Assembly (NCBI GenBank): GCA_029948255.1
Contig: JALIZF010001673.1
Location: forward strand, 496,001 to 560,000
Source: Telmatactis stephensoni
Taxonomy: Eukaryota; Cnidaria; Anthozoa; Actiniaria; Isophelliidae
Length of the DNA: 64,000 nucleotides
Reading direction: 5' to 3'
The translations under genes and the position numbers were made by a program. This document shows, one piece after another, positions 1-9,545 of the stretch (its first letter is position 1; each line of letters begins with the position of its first letter). A model generated the notes under the pieces. That model worked only from the letters and a program-made list of their open reading frames with translations. It made no database searches and was not told where the DNA came from.

Positions 1-230
1 GTGTAAAGGAAGTATGTGTACAAAGTTAGTATGTGTACAAAGGTAGTATGTGTACCAAGGTAGAATGTGTACAAAGGTAGTATGTGTACCAAGGTAGTAT
101 GTGTACAAAGGTAGTATGTGTACAAAGGTAGTATGTGTACCAAGGTAGTATGTGTACCAAGGTAGTATGTGTACAAAGGTAGTATGTGTACAAAGGTAGT
201 ATGTGTACAAAGGTAGTATGTGTACAAATG
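1..230. repeat. 17-bp minisatellite, cut by the left window edge
   Basis: Head-to-tail copies of a 17-bp unit containing GTATGTGTACAAAGGTA, with common substitutions (AAAGG versus CCAAGG, one AGAATG variant). About thirteen copies are visible and the array continues off the left edge. The same unit and the same right-hand flank recur at 19755-20634. Confidence 0.95.
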
Positions 231-388
231 CTTTATAGCCGTAGAACACGAGTTGGGAGCTTGAAGCCCATACAGTTGTCGTGTAAAGCCCGATTTAATC
301 CACACAACCTTTTTGTGGCACAGCCCCCCTAATTCTGGGCAAGTGAACTCATTAAATAGCCCGGCCCCATTTACACAACAAGCCGAAG
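231..388. repeat. Minisatellite flank duplicated at 20476-20634
   Basis: The sequence from the last repeat unit to about position 388 is nearly identical to 20476-20634, in the same orientation. The two copies diverge sharply after the shared string AACAAGCCGAAGAAAA. The array and its flank therefore moved or duplicated together. No coding potential is visible. Confidence 0.9.
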
Positions 389-1494
389 AAAAATTGCAGC
401 ACGTACGCTGCACAAAAATGTTGCACCGTTGCCCCACACATTAGGGCCCGTCTACACGTATCCGTATATTTTTAAAAACGGAGACTTTTTCTCCGTATTT
501 GCAAAGCTTCACGTCCACACGTATCGTTTTCAAATCGTATATTACCCGTCCACATCGATACGCGATTCAAATACGCTAGCCTTCCATACAGAGCATGCGC
601 GTGCTTCCTTATTTGGAACGAGCCCGCGAAATCCAAACAGCTGTTTCCACTTCTAATTCTGTGCCTCTTCGCTAGCTGTTAAGGACGTTCGCAGATTTTG
701 TTCACGCCCACTTTTACTGTGCAGGCTAGCGCGCGCTACCCAAGTGAATCCAAGATGGCGGCCGTAAAATAATTTTGTACATGTTTCGATAATTTCTTTT
801 TTCTTTTATTGAAGTAGAAATAAGCCACTTTCTTTCGTCCGTCATTTTGAATTGGGGCAAACGCGCAAAAAATTACAGAAATCTAGATCGTTTTGACTTA
901 CCATAACTCTGCTGGATTTTGTCGAATCTTCAGAATATTTCAATTTCAATGATTTTGTCGGACTGAAAATAATACAAGTATTTTAACTACGTTTTCCAAG
1001 TCAATCTTTTTTTCGCGAATGATCATGATAGTAATGGGCTCCTGGCCGAACGTTTTATTTTGAAAACATTAATCCTCTTTTTATCATGTAAACAGGTATA
1101 AATAACAAAGCCAATATTGTTCCAAAAAAGTAATTTTTAAAAAATACGATAAAAATAAGCCGAGTTACCCAGTCTCCACTCGGTATTCAAGATAGCGAGA
1201 AAGTTGAAAAGATCTCCCTCCCCCTTCTTTGTAGGGGGAGGGAGATCTTTTTAAAAAAGGCTTTATTTACAATTATATAATAACTTTACAAGGCACATAG
1301 AATGTCATACTAATGTGTTCTGTAAATTTATTCGTCAAAAGTCGTATTTTAGCCTCCATGCATTTACGTGTATTTTAACTGTTTAATGTTAACAGATAAT
1401 GAGCTTGGGCTGCCTGTGCCCATACATTTCACACCAAACAATGAAGATATTTGATCGCTCGTAACCAATAGTTGTGTGGTAGTTAGTATCATTC
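389..1494. other. Non-coding stretch
   Basis: No convincing gene. The 75-codon ORF at 429-656 has no recognisable domain and biased composition. The only local structure is the perfect hairpin listed at 1207-1251. Confidence 0.6.
1207..1251. repeat. Perfect 18-bp inverted repeat (hairpin)
   Basis: Positions 1207-1224 and 1234-1251 are perfect reverse complements (AAAAGATCTCCCTCCCCC and its complement) around a 9-base loop. The function is unknown; it may be the centre of a small foldback element. Confidence 0.85.
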
Positions 1495-1800
1495 CAGGGG
1501 GGGGGGGGGGGTTACTCCCATATATTTGCTATACGGGTATGTGCCGCTGAATAGGGTATGGTTTTTGGCCCTGCTGTCTTGAACAGGGTATACATTTTAC
1601 CCAAAATTGTCTTAAGCAGGATCTAAAAACTAACCGTTAGCCGTAATGAAAAGTTAGTCGTAATAGCTTTTTCCAGCGTTCTCAACAATAAAAATTAATT
1701 TTTAACCATCAAGAACAATGGAAATTAGTTATCAACCCACTTTAACTGTAATCGTAAAAAAGGCCAAACTATTAACCGTTAACCGTAATAGCCACCACCC
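1495..1800. repeat. Dispersed GC-ended repeat, copy 1
   Basis: A poly-G run is followed by TTACTCCCATATATTTGC and a series of short 'GGGTAT' blocks. The same words occur in reverse complement at 13560-13640, next to the 32-bp array, so these are copies of one dispersed family. It resembles a short non-autonomous element; both ends are not clearly delimited. Confidence 0.5.
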
Positions 1801-2614
1801 CATTGAAACCCTCACAATTACCATTGTCAGATTTTGGAGTCGGATTTTCACGTCTCGTTAGCAATCTCTACACAAGAGACTTACTGCTACCTCAAAGGTC
1901 CTCAAAGCTTCTATTTTTGGTGACAGTTATGCAATTCTATAGTTCATTTGGGGGAGGTGGGCAGATAGAGAGGCGGACAAGGTTGTAAGACATGTGTTAA
2001 GAATATAGTTGCGAACAAATGGTTTCATTTATTTGAGTGCAAATTGCTACAAATAAAGGTTTGTGTGTTGGACGACAGTTATATAATAATGGATGTGAGT
2101 GTGAATGAGGGGTATCCTTGCATGATATTTGTGAGAATAAGATTAGATGCGCTCAATCGAAGGTCGGAACTGAGTCGTAGAACTCTCTTACAGCGTGCAA
2201 GAAGACTAGTTGTTGCCATTACAAACCATGTGCTTGGCTATTTACTTAACTCTAAAAAACTCTCTATGAGACCATGAGGTTACTGGCCTCAAATCCAAAT
2301 ACAGATAAAGAAACGAAAATGCAAAAAAGGACAAATAATGATGTCAACAACGATCCTGGAAAAACTGTCTGCTTTGGGAAATGCAATGCATTCCCCTTTC
2401 CTCCTATAAATCGCCTTAAAATGCAACCAAACCATCCAAAAACAACAAAGAATGCAATAGAACACTAAAATACAGGTAAAAGATGTGATTTATTTTATTT
2501 TCGATAAATTTCTATATTTGAATATATCGATCAAAGATTGGGCTACCTGTGTAGCATCTAGAGGGCAGAGCCCCCACCCCCCTCCACTCACACCGTGGAC
2601 TGTCATGACAGTAA
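1801..2614. other. No gene recognised
   Basis: Three short ORFs (1803-1988, 2044-2277, 2274-2468) show no domain, no splice-site support and no family resemblance. Nothing else could be supported. Confidence 0.5.
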
Positions 2615-2985
2615 TCATTACATCCCGGGGGTGTTCTTCGGGGTCAAAACGCTAGGGATGATCGTCGGAAACCTCCAAAACGTACCCTAAAAAATACCCA
2701 AATGCCAAAATTTTCGACCCTAAAAAATACCTAACAGCTCAAAAATACCCCTAAAAAATACCAAAAAATCAAACAAAAAACTAACAAAGAAGTAATTAAG
2801 TAAAAAAAATCGTCTCGTTTATTTTGTACCCCTAAAAAATACCATCTTTTCTGAAAAACTTTGGATTTTCTCTGACGACCCCTAAAAAATACCAAATCGG
2901 CGATTTCAACCCCTAAAAAATACGACGATCATCCCTAGCACACCAATATAGGGAGTACCCCCCCCCCCCCCGGGCATTACATCTT
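2615..2985. repeat. GC-ended element with internal CCCTAAAAAATACC repeats
   Basis: The region starts with ATCCCGGGGGTGTTC and ends with GGGAGTACCCCC...CCCGGGC, which resemble imperfect inverted ends. Inside are about eight direct copies of CCCTAAAAAATACC. It has the same style as the repeats at 1495-1800 and 13376-13640: GC-rich ends and A/T-rich subrepeats with a CCC start. Confidence 0.6.
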
Positions 2986-3394
2986 TACACACAGCGACAA
3001 AAATTCGACCCATTCACCTTGTGCCCAATTAAAGATTGTTTAAATTGCCAGATGACCAAATGTAAATACTTCATTGACAGACATATAGGACATTCCAGAT
3101 ATCATGGCATTCGTGTTTATTCGGAAAATATTTATCACACTCACGAACACTTTTACTAAGAAAGAAACCGTCCAATATTCATGCAAACAGTGAAACCGGA
3201 AAGGCGTTGAATTTTACAAAAGGCAGACTTTAAAGTAGAAATCGTCAAAAATACGAGCGGGTCATATTTTGGACCCCAAGCAACTATAACTAATCGTTAA
3301 CGAAAACCACAACATGGCTTTTAGCATCGAATATTAAACAATCTTCGTGCGGCGCCATCGTGCTGGAGCAGCCTGCGTGGCGGCTCTGGGAGAT
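2986..3394. other. No gene recognised
   Basis: A/T-rich unique sequence. The small antisense ORFs around 3290-3503 are proline/serine-rich only because they read the complement of the purine tract at 3395-3474. Confidence 0.5.
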
Positions 3395-3474
3395 TGGGGA
3401 GGAGGAGAGGGGGGATTGGGGAGGAGGGAAAAGGGAAGGGGAGGGGGGAGGGGGAGGGGGGAGGGGAGTTCTGC
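3395..3474. repeat. G-rich purine tract at the LINE 5' junction
   Basis: Eighty bases made almost only of G and A, with many GGGG/GGGGGG runs. The tract sits immediately 5' of the first recognisable LINE sequence, so it may mark the truncation or insertion junction. G-quadruplex potential is inferred from the G runs. Confidence 0.7.
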
Positions 3475-3484
3475 TGCTGTAAAG

Positions 3485-4651
3485 ATCCAAGACTCAGATA
3501 CATCTGATTCTAGAGGTAAAATGCTTATAGAATTGTGTACAGAGAATAATTTAAGAATTTTAAACGGTCGAACAATTGGCGACTGGTCTGGAAAAAAGAC
3601 ATGTTTTCAATATAATGGTAGCAGTCTTGTTGATTATGTGATAGCATACCAAGAATTGTTAAAAAATGTCCAGTATCTAAAAATTCATCACCTCAGGCCT
3701 CACTTATCGGATCATTGCCAATTATCATACAGTATAAATGTAAATCAAAATCTTATAGACATAAATCCATTGGAGGATCAAGACTGCATCGAGGGAATTC
3801 ATAAAAAATTGATCGCTAACGAAGAAGCCAAATCTAATATCCCAGTTTTATTGTCGAATGAGTACGCAGAAAAATTAGATAGACTGTTTGATGAAACTGA
3901 GGTCAAAACAAAGCTGTCAGTTAACTCTCTCGTTTGCGGGTTCTCTGACACTTTGCAAGAATTGAGCATAAAAGCAGGTTTTAAATACTCTAAAGGAACA
4001 AATTTTGAACCTAACAATAACCCGTGGTTTGACCACGAGTGTAAATCGGAAAAACGAAACCTCACTCAAATGGGTAAAAAAGTCTGTAAGGACCCACAAA
4101 ACAAAGAAATGAGCAATTGCTTAAAGACGAGAAAGAGAAAATTCAAAAAACTATGCAAATATAAGAAGAAAACGTACTTTGAATCAAAAATTAAAGAAAT
4201 GGATTTTAAGAATCCTAAAGATACTTGGAGGCAAGTGAAAAAACTTTTTAGCTTCAAAGATCAGAAATCTTCGGCCTCAAAAGTAGAAATGAAAGAGTTC
4301 TATAAGCTATTTAAGAATCAAAACTCAAAAGTACATCAAAACATAGATAGTCCGCAAACAATTGATCAATTCATAACTATGAATGACAACCAAGATCCAC
4401 ACCTTAATTCAGAAATATCAACTCAAGAAATTTCAGACGCTATAAAAAGACTTAAAAATGGTAAATCACCTGGTAGAGACAACGTTCTGAATGAGGTATT
4501 GAAATATGGTGAAGAATACCTTACCACTCCATTAAAACGGTTGTTTGATATAGTGTTTAAATCAAACCATTTTCCTGAAGAATGGAGCTATGGCTTCATC
4601 GTACCGGTTCTTAAGGAGACCCAAGTCTTGCGGAAAATTATTGTGGTATAA
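3485..4651 (+). pseudogene. LINE endonuclease C-terminus and start of reverse transcriptase
   Basis: The open frame contains the end of an exonuclease-endonuclease-phosphatase domain: a 'LIELCTENNLRILNG' stretch, then SLVDYVI, then HLSDHCQL, in which S-D-H is the typical terminal catalytic triad region. A basic linker follows, then the RT entry motif 'AIKRLKNGKSPGRDNV'. The frame runs to a stop at 4651, just after the RT motif ending in PVLKE, where a frameshift occurs. The open frame itself begins further upstream (3347) in the purine tract, but that part is unlikely to belong to the element. Confidence 0.85.
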
Positions 4652-5314
4652 CTTTGTTATCATGTTTCGGGAAATTGTTTCCTCAAATTCTTAACAAAAG
4701 ACGTTTTAATATTATTTAGAAACTAATGAGATATTACCCAGTGAACTATTGGGGCTTTAGAGCTAAACACAGTACAACTGACAATATTCTAATTCTCAAA
4801 ACACTGGTAGATAAATACGTGAAAAACAAAAAGAAAAAAACAAAAAATTATCTGTTTACGTGTTTTGTGGATTTTAAAAAGGCATTTGACTCGATTCCGA
4901 GAGATAAGCTTTTTGAAAAAATCAGGAAGATTGGATATCAGGTAACTTTTATGCTGTGCTCACCTCCTTGTATTCCAATGACAAATCAGCAGTGAAAATT
5001 GATGAAACAGTTACGAAGAGTTTCAAATGTTACAAAGGAGTTAAGCAAGGGTGTATGTATCTCCCACACTATTTAATATATTCTTACACGATTTACCAGA
5101 AGTTCTCAATGATGATGCGTCGAACCTAACAGTGGTAACTAACTATAGAATAAAAGGTCTTTTGTATGCAGATGATTTAGTTTTGATCTCACAAACGAAG
5201 TCGGGTCTTCAACATCAATTAAACAAACTACAATATTTTGTGATGTGTCAAAAATATGTACCAATTTGGACAAAACTAAAATTATGGTTTTTAACAACAG
5301 TGGCAAAAGAATGA
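4652..5314 (+). pseudogene. LINE reverse transcriptase core, frameshifted
   Basis: Frame fragments at about 4652-4725, 4726-4995 and 5051-5314 carry ordered RT motifs: NYCGITLLSCFGK; then FRAKHSTTDN; then FVDFKKAFDSIPRDKL, which holds the first catalytic Asp; then LLYADDLVLIS, which holds the catalytic YADD box. Stops and frame changes separate the blocks near 4720, 4935 and 5045. The key Asp residues are present but the gene cannot give a full-length enzyme. Confidence 0.9.
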
Positions 5315-6428
5315 ACAATTTTAAAAATTCTATCTTAAAAAAAATAAACTTGAGAATTTGAAAAGCCATAAATATCTAGGATTAAACCTTTAATACTTTT
5401 GGAACTTTTAACGATGCAAGAGAGAATTAAAAAAGATTGCGTTAAAAAACACTATTTAAAACTTAGAAAAGATCTTAGAAGTCACTTTAGAACAGATATA
5501 TCCCTAACTATACTAATTAACTCTCTAATTAAACCTATTCTGTCATATGGAAGTGAGGTTTGGGGTGTTGATATCAAAGGACAACATTGATAATGATCCT
5601 GCCGAAACGGTTCATACAAAATTTTGTAAAATGTTACTTGGAGTGAACAAAAGAGCGTCCAATAATGCATGTAGATCTGAACTCGGATTAATTCCTTTGA
5701 GAGTCGACGCAAAACTGAGAGTAGTAAAATTCTGGATTAACTTCGTGATCTCCGACAAAACAAAATTATCTCACTTAACTATACAGGACTGCAACCATGC
5801 TAACACCCCATGTAGCTGGAGTAGAAAAGCAAAACTTATTTTGGATAAATTGGGTTACAGTTTTGTATGGAATCAAAAGTTTGACAAAACAAAAGGGAAA
5901 ATAATAGTTAAGCAAATAAAGCAGAGACTGGAGGACATTGAAATACAAACCTGGTATGGGGAAATTCATAATGACACAGGGAGGGAAGACACCCAAAAAA
6001 CAAACTCAGAACTTATAGAACCTTTAAAATAATCTATAAGCAAGAAAATTACCTTAAAGGGGTCAGCAATATCAACATAGAATAGCACTTACTAAACTTA
6101 GGATTAGTAATCATTGTTTAGAAATTGAAAGAGGGAGATATTCACGTCCCCATACGTTAAACCAGAAGAAAGAATATGTCCTATATGTGAACAAGGAGTT
6201 GAAGATGAAAAACACTTTCTTCTAAAATGTCCCCCCTATTCAACCAAAAGAAAAGAATTAATGAATAAGATAAATACAATCACAAACAAAAAACTTGAAT
6301 TCTTAAGCGATGAAGAACAATTCCAAGTTTTAATTAATCCAAATGAAAAAATACAAAAAATTATCGCAAAATATGTTTATGAATGTTTTGAAGAAAGAAA
6401 AGGAATATTAGCACAAATAAACGGATAA
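5315..6428 (+). pseudogene. LINE ORF C-terminal region
   Basis: The thumb and connection region ('LIKPILSYGSEVWGVD', near 5528-5575) is followed by a frame containing 'LGVNKRASNNACRSELG' near 5640-5690. The terminal part has a cysteine/histidine motif, C-P-I-C then H-F-L-L-K-C, near 6178-6230, of the type found at the end of many LINE ORF2 proteins. The last frame ends near 6426-6428. At least two further frame changes are needed to connect these parts. Confidence 0.8.
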
Positions 6429-6638
6429 CACTGTTATGAGATATGAAATACAAGTGATATTATCCTGCTAGCAGAGCCTTCTTTAAAGACTCTGCTCGCA
6501 GGATAAAAGCAAAGTAAAGAAATTATAGTTTAGATTATATATTGTTCTGTTATTTAATTATTCTTTTATTAGCATATATCTGATTTACTTGTAAGGGTAA
6601 AAAGAGCTAATAAAAATGTCTGTCTGTCTGTCTGTCAA

Positions 6639-7320
6639 GTGTGAGCTTTGGACCTGCATGGCACAGGCGTCTGAGTTCTCCGTTGGATTATAAGGGTAAG
6701 TATGTGGTCTTTGCCGTGAGCTATGATTGGATGACGTGCTTGGTAGTCGAGGTTGGACTGTGAGAGTCTTCCACCTACTCTGACCAGGCCGTCTGAATCC
6801 AAGAATGGATTAAGTGGGTGCAAGGAGTTGCCCTTGTGTAGTGGTATGTTGGCTTTGAGCCGTTCGATGGTCTTTGAGAACGTCTTGCGTTGGGCTTCTT
6901 TGATGAGATACATTTCAGCATTGCGTAGTTCATCAGTTGTGAGTGGAACCAAGTAACCTTCTTGAACAGATTTTGGCGTTTGACGACACGGAATACCCAT
7001 GCAGTCACTCTCAGTAATCGATGGTAGTTCGAGTGTCGCTCAGGATCGATAATGACTGGAGTAATGTTGACTGCATGTGCGCTGATTTCCTTTGCTTTGT
7101 GCTGTAGGACCTTGACTTCAATACCAGCTTCAGTGAGAGATTCTAAAGTGGGTTGAAATTACGCTGATGAGGCCATAATTTCTCTTCTTCTTTAAGCCAT
7201 GTTGGTCTATGCCACCAGAGGTGGTGGTTAAGTACTTCTTGCGGTAACACCCCACGTGATTCTGCGTCGGCTGGGTTGTCCGCACCGCTGACATGACTCC
7301 ATAATTCTGAGGGGACTTAT
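6639..7320 (-). pseudogene. BEL/Pao retrotransposon fragment (RNase H end to integrase start)
   Basis: On the minus strand, 7180-7318 reads an RNase H terminus ('SGADNPADAESRG') and the following linker ('WWHRPTWL'). 6635-7000 reads the pre-integrase region ('LNPFLDSDGLVRVGGRLSQS' and 'ARHPIIAHGKDH'). The intact relative at 60602-62581 has the same motifs in the same order, at residues about 90-105 and 240-280. The fragment lacks RT, integrase core and LTRs. It is broken by frameshifts between its two readable parts and is bordered by the LINE tail on the left and the palindrome at 7353 on the right. Confidence 0.85.
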
Positions 7321-7352
7321 TGTTGGATTTCAGATATGCGATTTGCTTCGAT

Positions 7353-7653
7353 CACAGGCGGACCATCCTCTCAGTTTGTGGTTTGGGCTTCCTGTGTTAC
7401 GGTCGAATGGCCGTTGGTTTCAAACAAGCTGAAATGTAGTGCTTTTCACTGGCGATTTTACTTGATTGCTCTACATCTTGAAATTCAAAGGATTGAAGTT
7501 TATTTTGACACAATATTTTGAATTTCAAGATGTAGAGCAATCAAGTAAAATCGCCAGTGAAAAGCACTACATTTCAGCTTGTTTGAAACCAACGGCCATT
7601 CGACCATGACACAGGAAGCCCAAACCACAAACTGAGAGGATGGTCCGCCTGTG
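7353..7653. repeat. Palindrome with 136-bp arms and 29-bp spacer
   Basis: Positions 7353-7488 and 7518-7653 are reverse complements over 136 bp with only two mismatches that I can see, separated by 29 bp. The right arm is continuous with the transposase-like frame that reads leftward from 7845. The left arm is therefore an inverted copy of a piece of that gene, where the element apparently broke and folded back. Confidence 0.95.
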
Positions 7654-7845
7654 GTAAAGATTAGTGAACTGCCATAAGTAATCTTCAATGAGACCTTCCA
7701 ACAGACCAAGTGAATCTCCATTTGTTGCAGGAGCAAAAACCAGGTCCATAATATCCAAAAGCAATAGAAAATGCTGCCATTTCTCATTGTCATCAGGTAC
7801 ACAGTTACCAATGATTAAAAGCAGATGTTTTCCCAAACACCACAT
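7567..7845 (-). pseudogene. Transposase-like C-terminal block
   Basis: Frame beginning MWCLGKHLLLIIG and containing 'LLLLDIMDLVFAPA' and 'LEGLIEDYLWQF'. It is the downstream continuation of the block at 8017-8337, separated by about 170 bp that is probably intronic. It runs into the right arm of the palindrome, where the natural sequence is lost. It is not a functional gene, as it has no complete C-terminus. Confidence 0.55.
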
Positions 7846-8016
7846 TTGTGCAGTTATGAAAAGACAGGAGGATGCACACTATAAATATTGTGAAAACATC
7901 AAAAACATTAAACCATAAAAAGTGTAGCTTATTTTGAAGTTCACAAACCTTTTTGCTTTAGACTATTATTTTCACTTCTTAGTGTAGGGATTGTTATTGG
8001 TGATGGCTTATTTTTG

Positions 8017-8337
8017 TCATTGAACGGCATTGAAGTAGCCATAATCAAATTTATTAATCCTTAAATTCAATTGCTCAAGCGTAAAGTACTTGTCTTCATT
8101 TATGAAAGATTTCAGCATTTCTTTACAATTGTATTGAAGGACACCTTCTAGAATATCATGCATGGCATCACCAGGCAAGCCATTGATGACATGGTAGTAT
8201 CTGGAATTGCACAAAACAGACTTCCTACAAACACCATACTGTTTAGAGAGGTCATTGTTTTGTTCAATCCGCTGACATTGCTGATCATGGCCAGCCCTTG
8301 TTCTAAGAATGAAATCTCTCTCACAAAACTGAAAAAA
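8017..8337 (-). pseudogene. Transposase-like block with 'MHDILEGVLQ' motif
   Basis: The minus-strand frame includes QFCERDFILRTRAGHD, a preceding CTTTTTTCAG-like splice acceptor near 8330, then LPGDAMHDILEGVLQ and FDYGY. The LPxDxMHDxLEGV core is one I associate with uncharacterised transposon proteins common in cnidarian genomes. After FDYGYFNAV the frame stops, but a neighbouring frame continues with KPSPITIPTLRSENN, which indicates a one-base frameshift near 8023. The reading continues leftward into the block at 7567-7845. No enzymatic residues can be assigned with confidence. Confidence 0.6.
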
Positions 8338-9363
8338 GAAGTGGTGATAGAAAATTAACAAACATTTACAGTGTAGCATCTTATTACATTCCTTTATGAT
8401 AGCTAACAACCTTTTAAAGATTTTAAGTTCACTTTGTAATGGGCACTGGGTAGCCACTGACACCTTACATATGTACATAAAAGCTTGGGCAACCAATTTT
8501 TTTACTTTTGGGAATAAAGACAGTAGTTCTCTGAATACAATTGCTTCTGAGTCTAAATCCCGTGTGGAATTATGCAACAGATAGTAAGGTGTTGTTTTGA
8601 ATAAATTAACAAACCATGAGGGTTTTACCTTGGCAGCTCAAACGTCGACTCGATGTAGTTGCTTACTTTTAATTGAAGCTTACTGAATTATACCTAGTGC
8701 AGCAAAGAAAACGACACTTGGCAACAGGTATGTTAACATCTTGTTCTATCCCATACCTAGAAAATGTCAGGAAATAATTCGACAGAATTTGTAGAAGTCG
8801 AAGGAATACAAATTCGCAAAGTTCACCTCGTGGTCACAAAAATTACTCCTCAAGTTTGCTTGAGGATAACATATATTGGCGTTTAACTTCTCACCTCTCC
8901 ATATTTTGTTCACAAGTTACAATAGGTATTTGTCTTTCTTACAGCAGATATGGTTCTCGCTGTTTTTGAAATTTTGTTGAGATATTGGCGGTAGTTTTGA
9001 CTACATAATTTTGCGTCGTAACAGGCAGCACAAATTTTGTATTGCAACTTCTAAGGCACTAATTGGCACGATACATGTTGTATGTAGTCCTCTATGCCTT
9101 TATACTTGATTAACGAAATAAGAAAAAATTCACCTTGGAATTTTGGATTTATGACCAATTTTACTCAAAAAGCTACTTTTAAAAATCGTCTGATATCTCA
9201 AATTATTTGATCTAATTCGCAGAAAAATAATTACCGGTACAAATTTCAAGGCTTGTAGAGAAATGGCTGCAAATTTCTTAAAAATCGGACAAGGTTTTGA
9301 TGTAAAAAGACGCGATTAAAATTTATGTCTGACAAACAAATCAATAGGTACGGGCCACCTTAA

Positions 9364-9545
9364 GTAGCAAATTAGCTCCTAAATACACCACATATCTGGC
9401 GACGAGGATGTCTGATACTGACCTACCAGCGCAAGTACCACAAGTTCTACCTGTCTTTGGTCATTTGGAAGCGTTTGACTCGAGTAAAGAGTCCTGGGAG
9501 TCATATTTTGAGCGGTTTGAACAGTTCGTCGTTGTCAATGGCGTA
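9364..9545 (+). mobile_element. Ty3/gypsy-like stub: LTR end, primer-site-like word and gag start
   Basis: After the TTAA at 9360-9363 a short A/T stretch leads to TGGCGACGAGG (9398-9407), a word found at the LTR/primer-binding-site junction of many invertebrate Ty3/gypsy elements. The ATG at 9408 follows directly. The frame reads PVFGHLEAFD and SWESYFERFEQF, characteristic of the N-terminus of gag in this group. The gene is cut off at about 9545 by the 32-bp array, so only about 45 codons remain. Confidence 0.65.

Larger units (their letters stand above)
3480..6638 (+). mobile_element. 5'-truncated non-LTR retrotransposon (LINE) with TGTC tail
   Basis: A degenerate LINE read on the plus strand. 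It opens inside the C-terminal part of an endonuclease domain and continues through reverse transcriptase. A C-terminal CxxC...H...C zinc-knuckle-like motif lies near 6170-6230, the last stop is near 6426-6428, and the 3' tail is (TGTC)n at 6617-6637. The first half of the endonuclease is missing, as is typical of 5' truncation. Several frameshifts break the ORF. The tail abuts a BEL/Pao fragment at 6639, so the LINE probably inserted into that older element. No target-site duplication was identified. Confidence 0.9.
7518..9363 (-). mobile_element. Degraded DNA transposon with transposase-like gene, 5' end at a TTAA
   Basis: The outer end reads, on the minus strand, TTAA then GGTGGCCCGTACCTATTG. 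An independent copy at 47749-48535 has exactly the same end, again followed by TTAA (48532-48535). The first about 850 bp of both copies align in the same orientation. Downstream the element encodes a transposase-like protein in at least two blocks and ends in the palindrome. TTAA flanks are typical of piggyBac and Kolobok elements; the protein family itself was not identified with certainty. The second end is lost. Confidence 0.7.
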
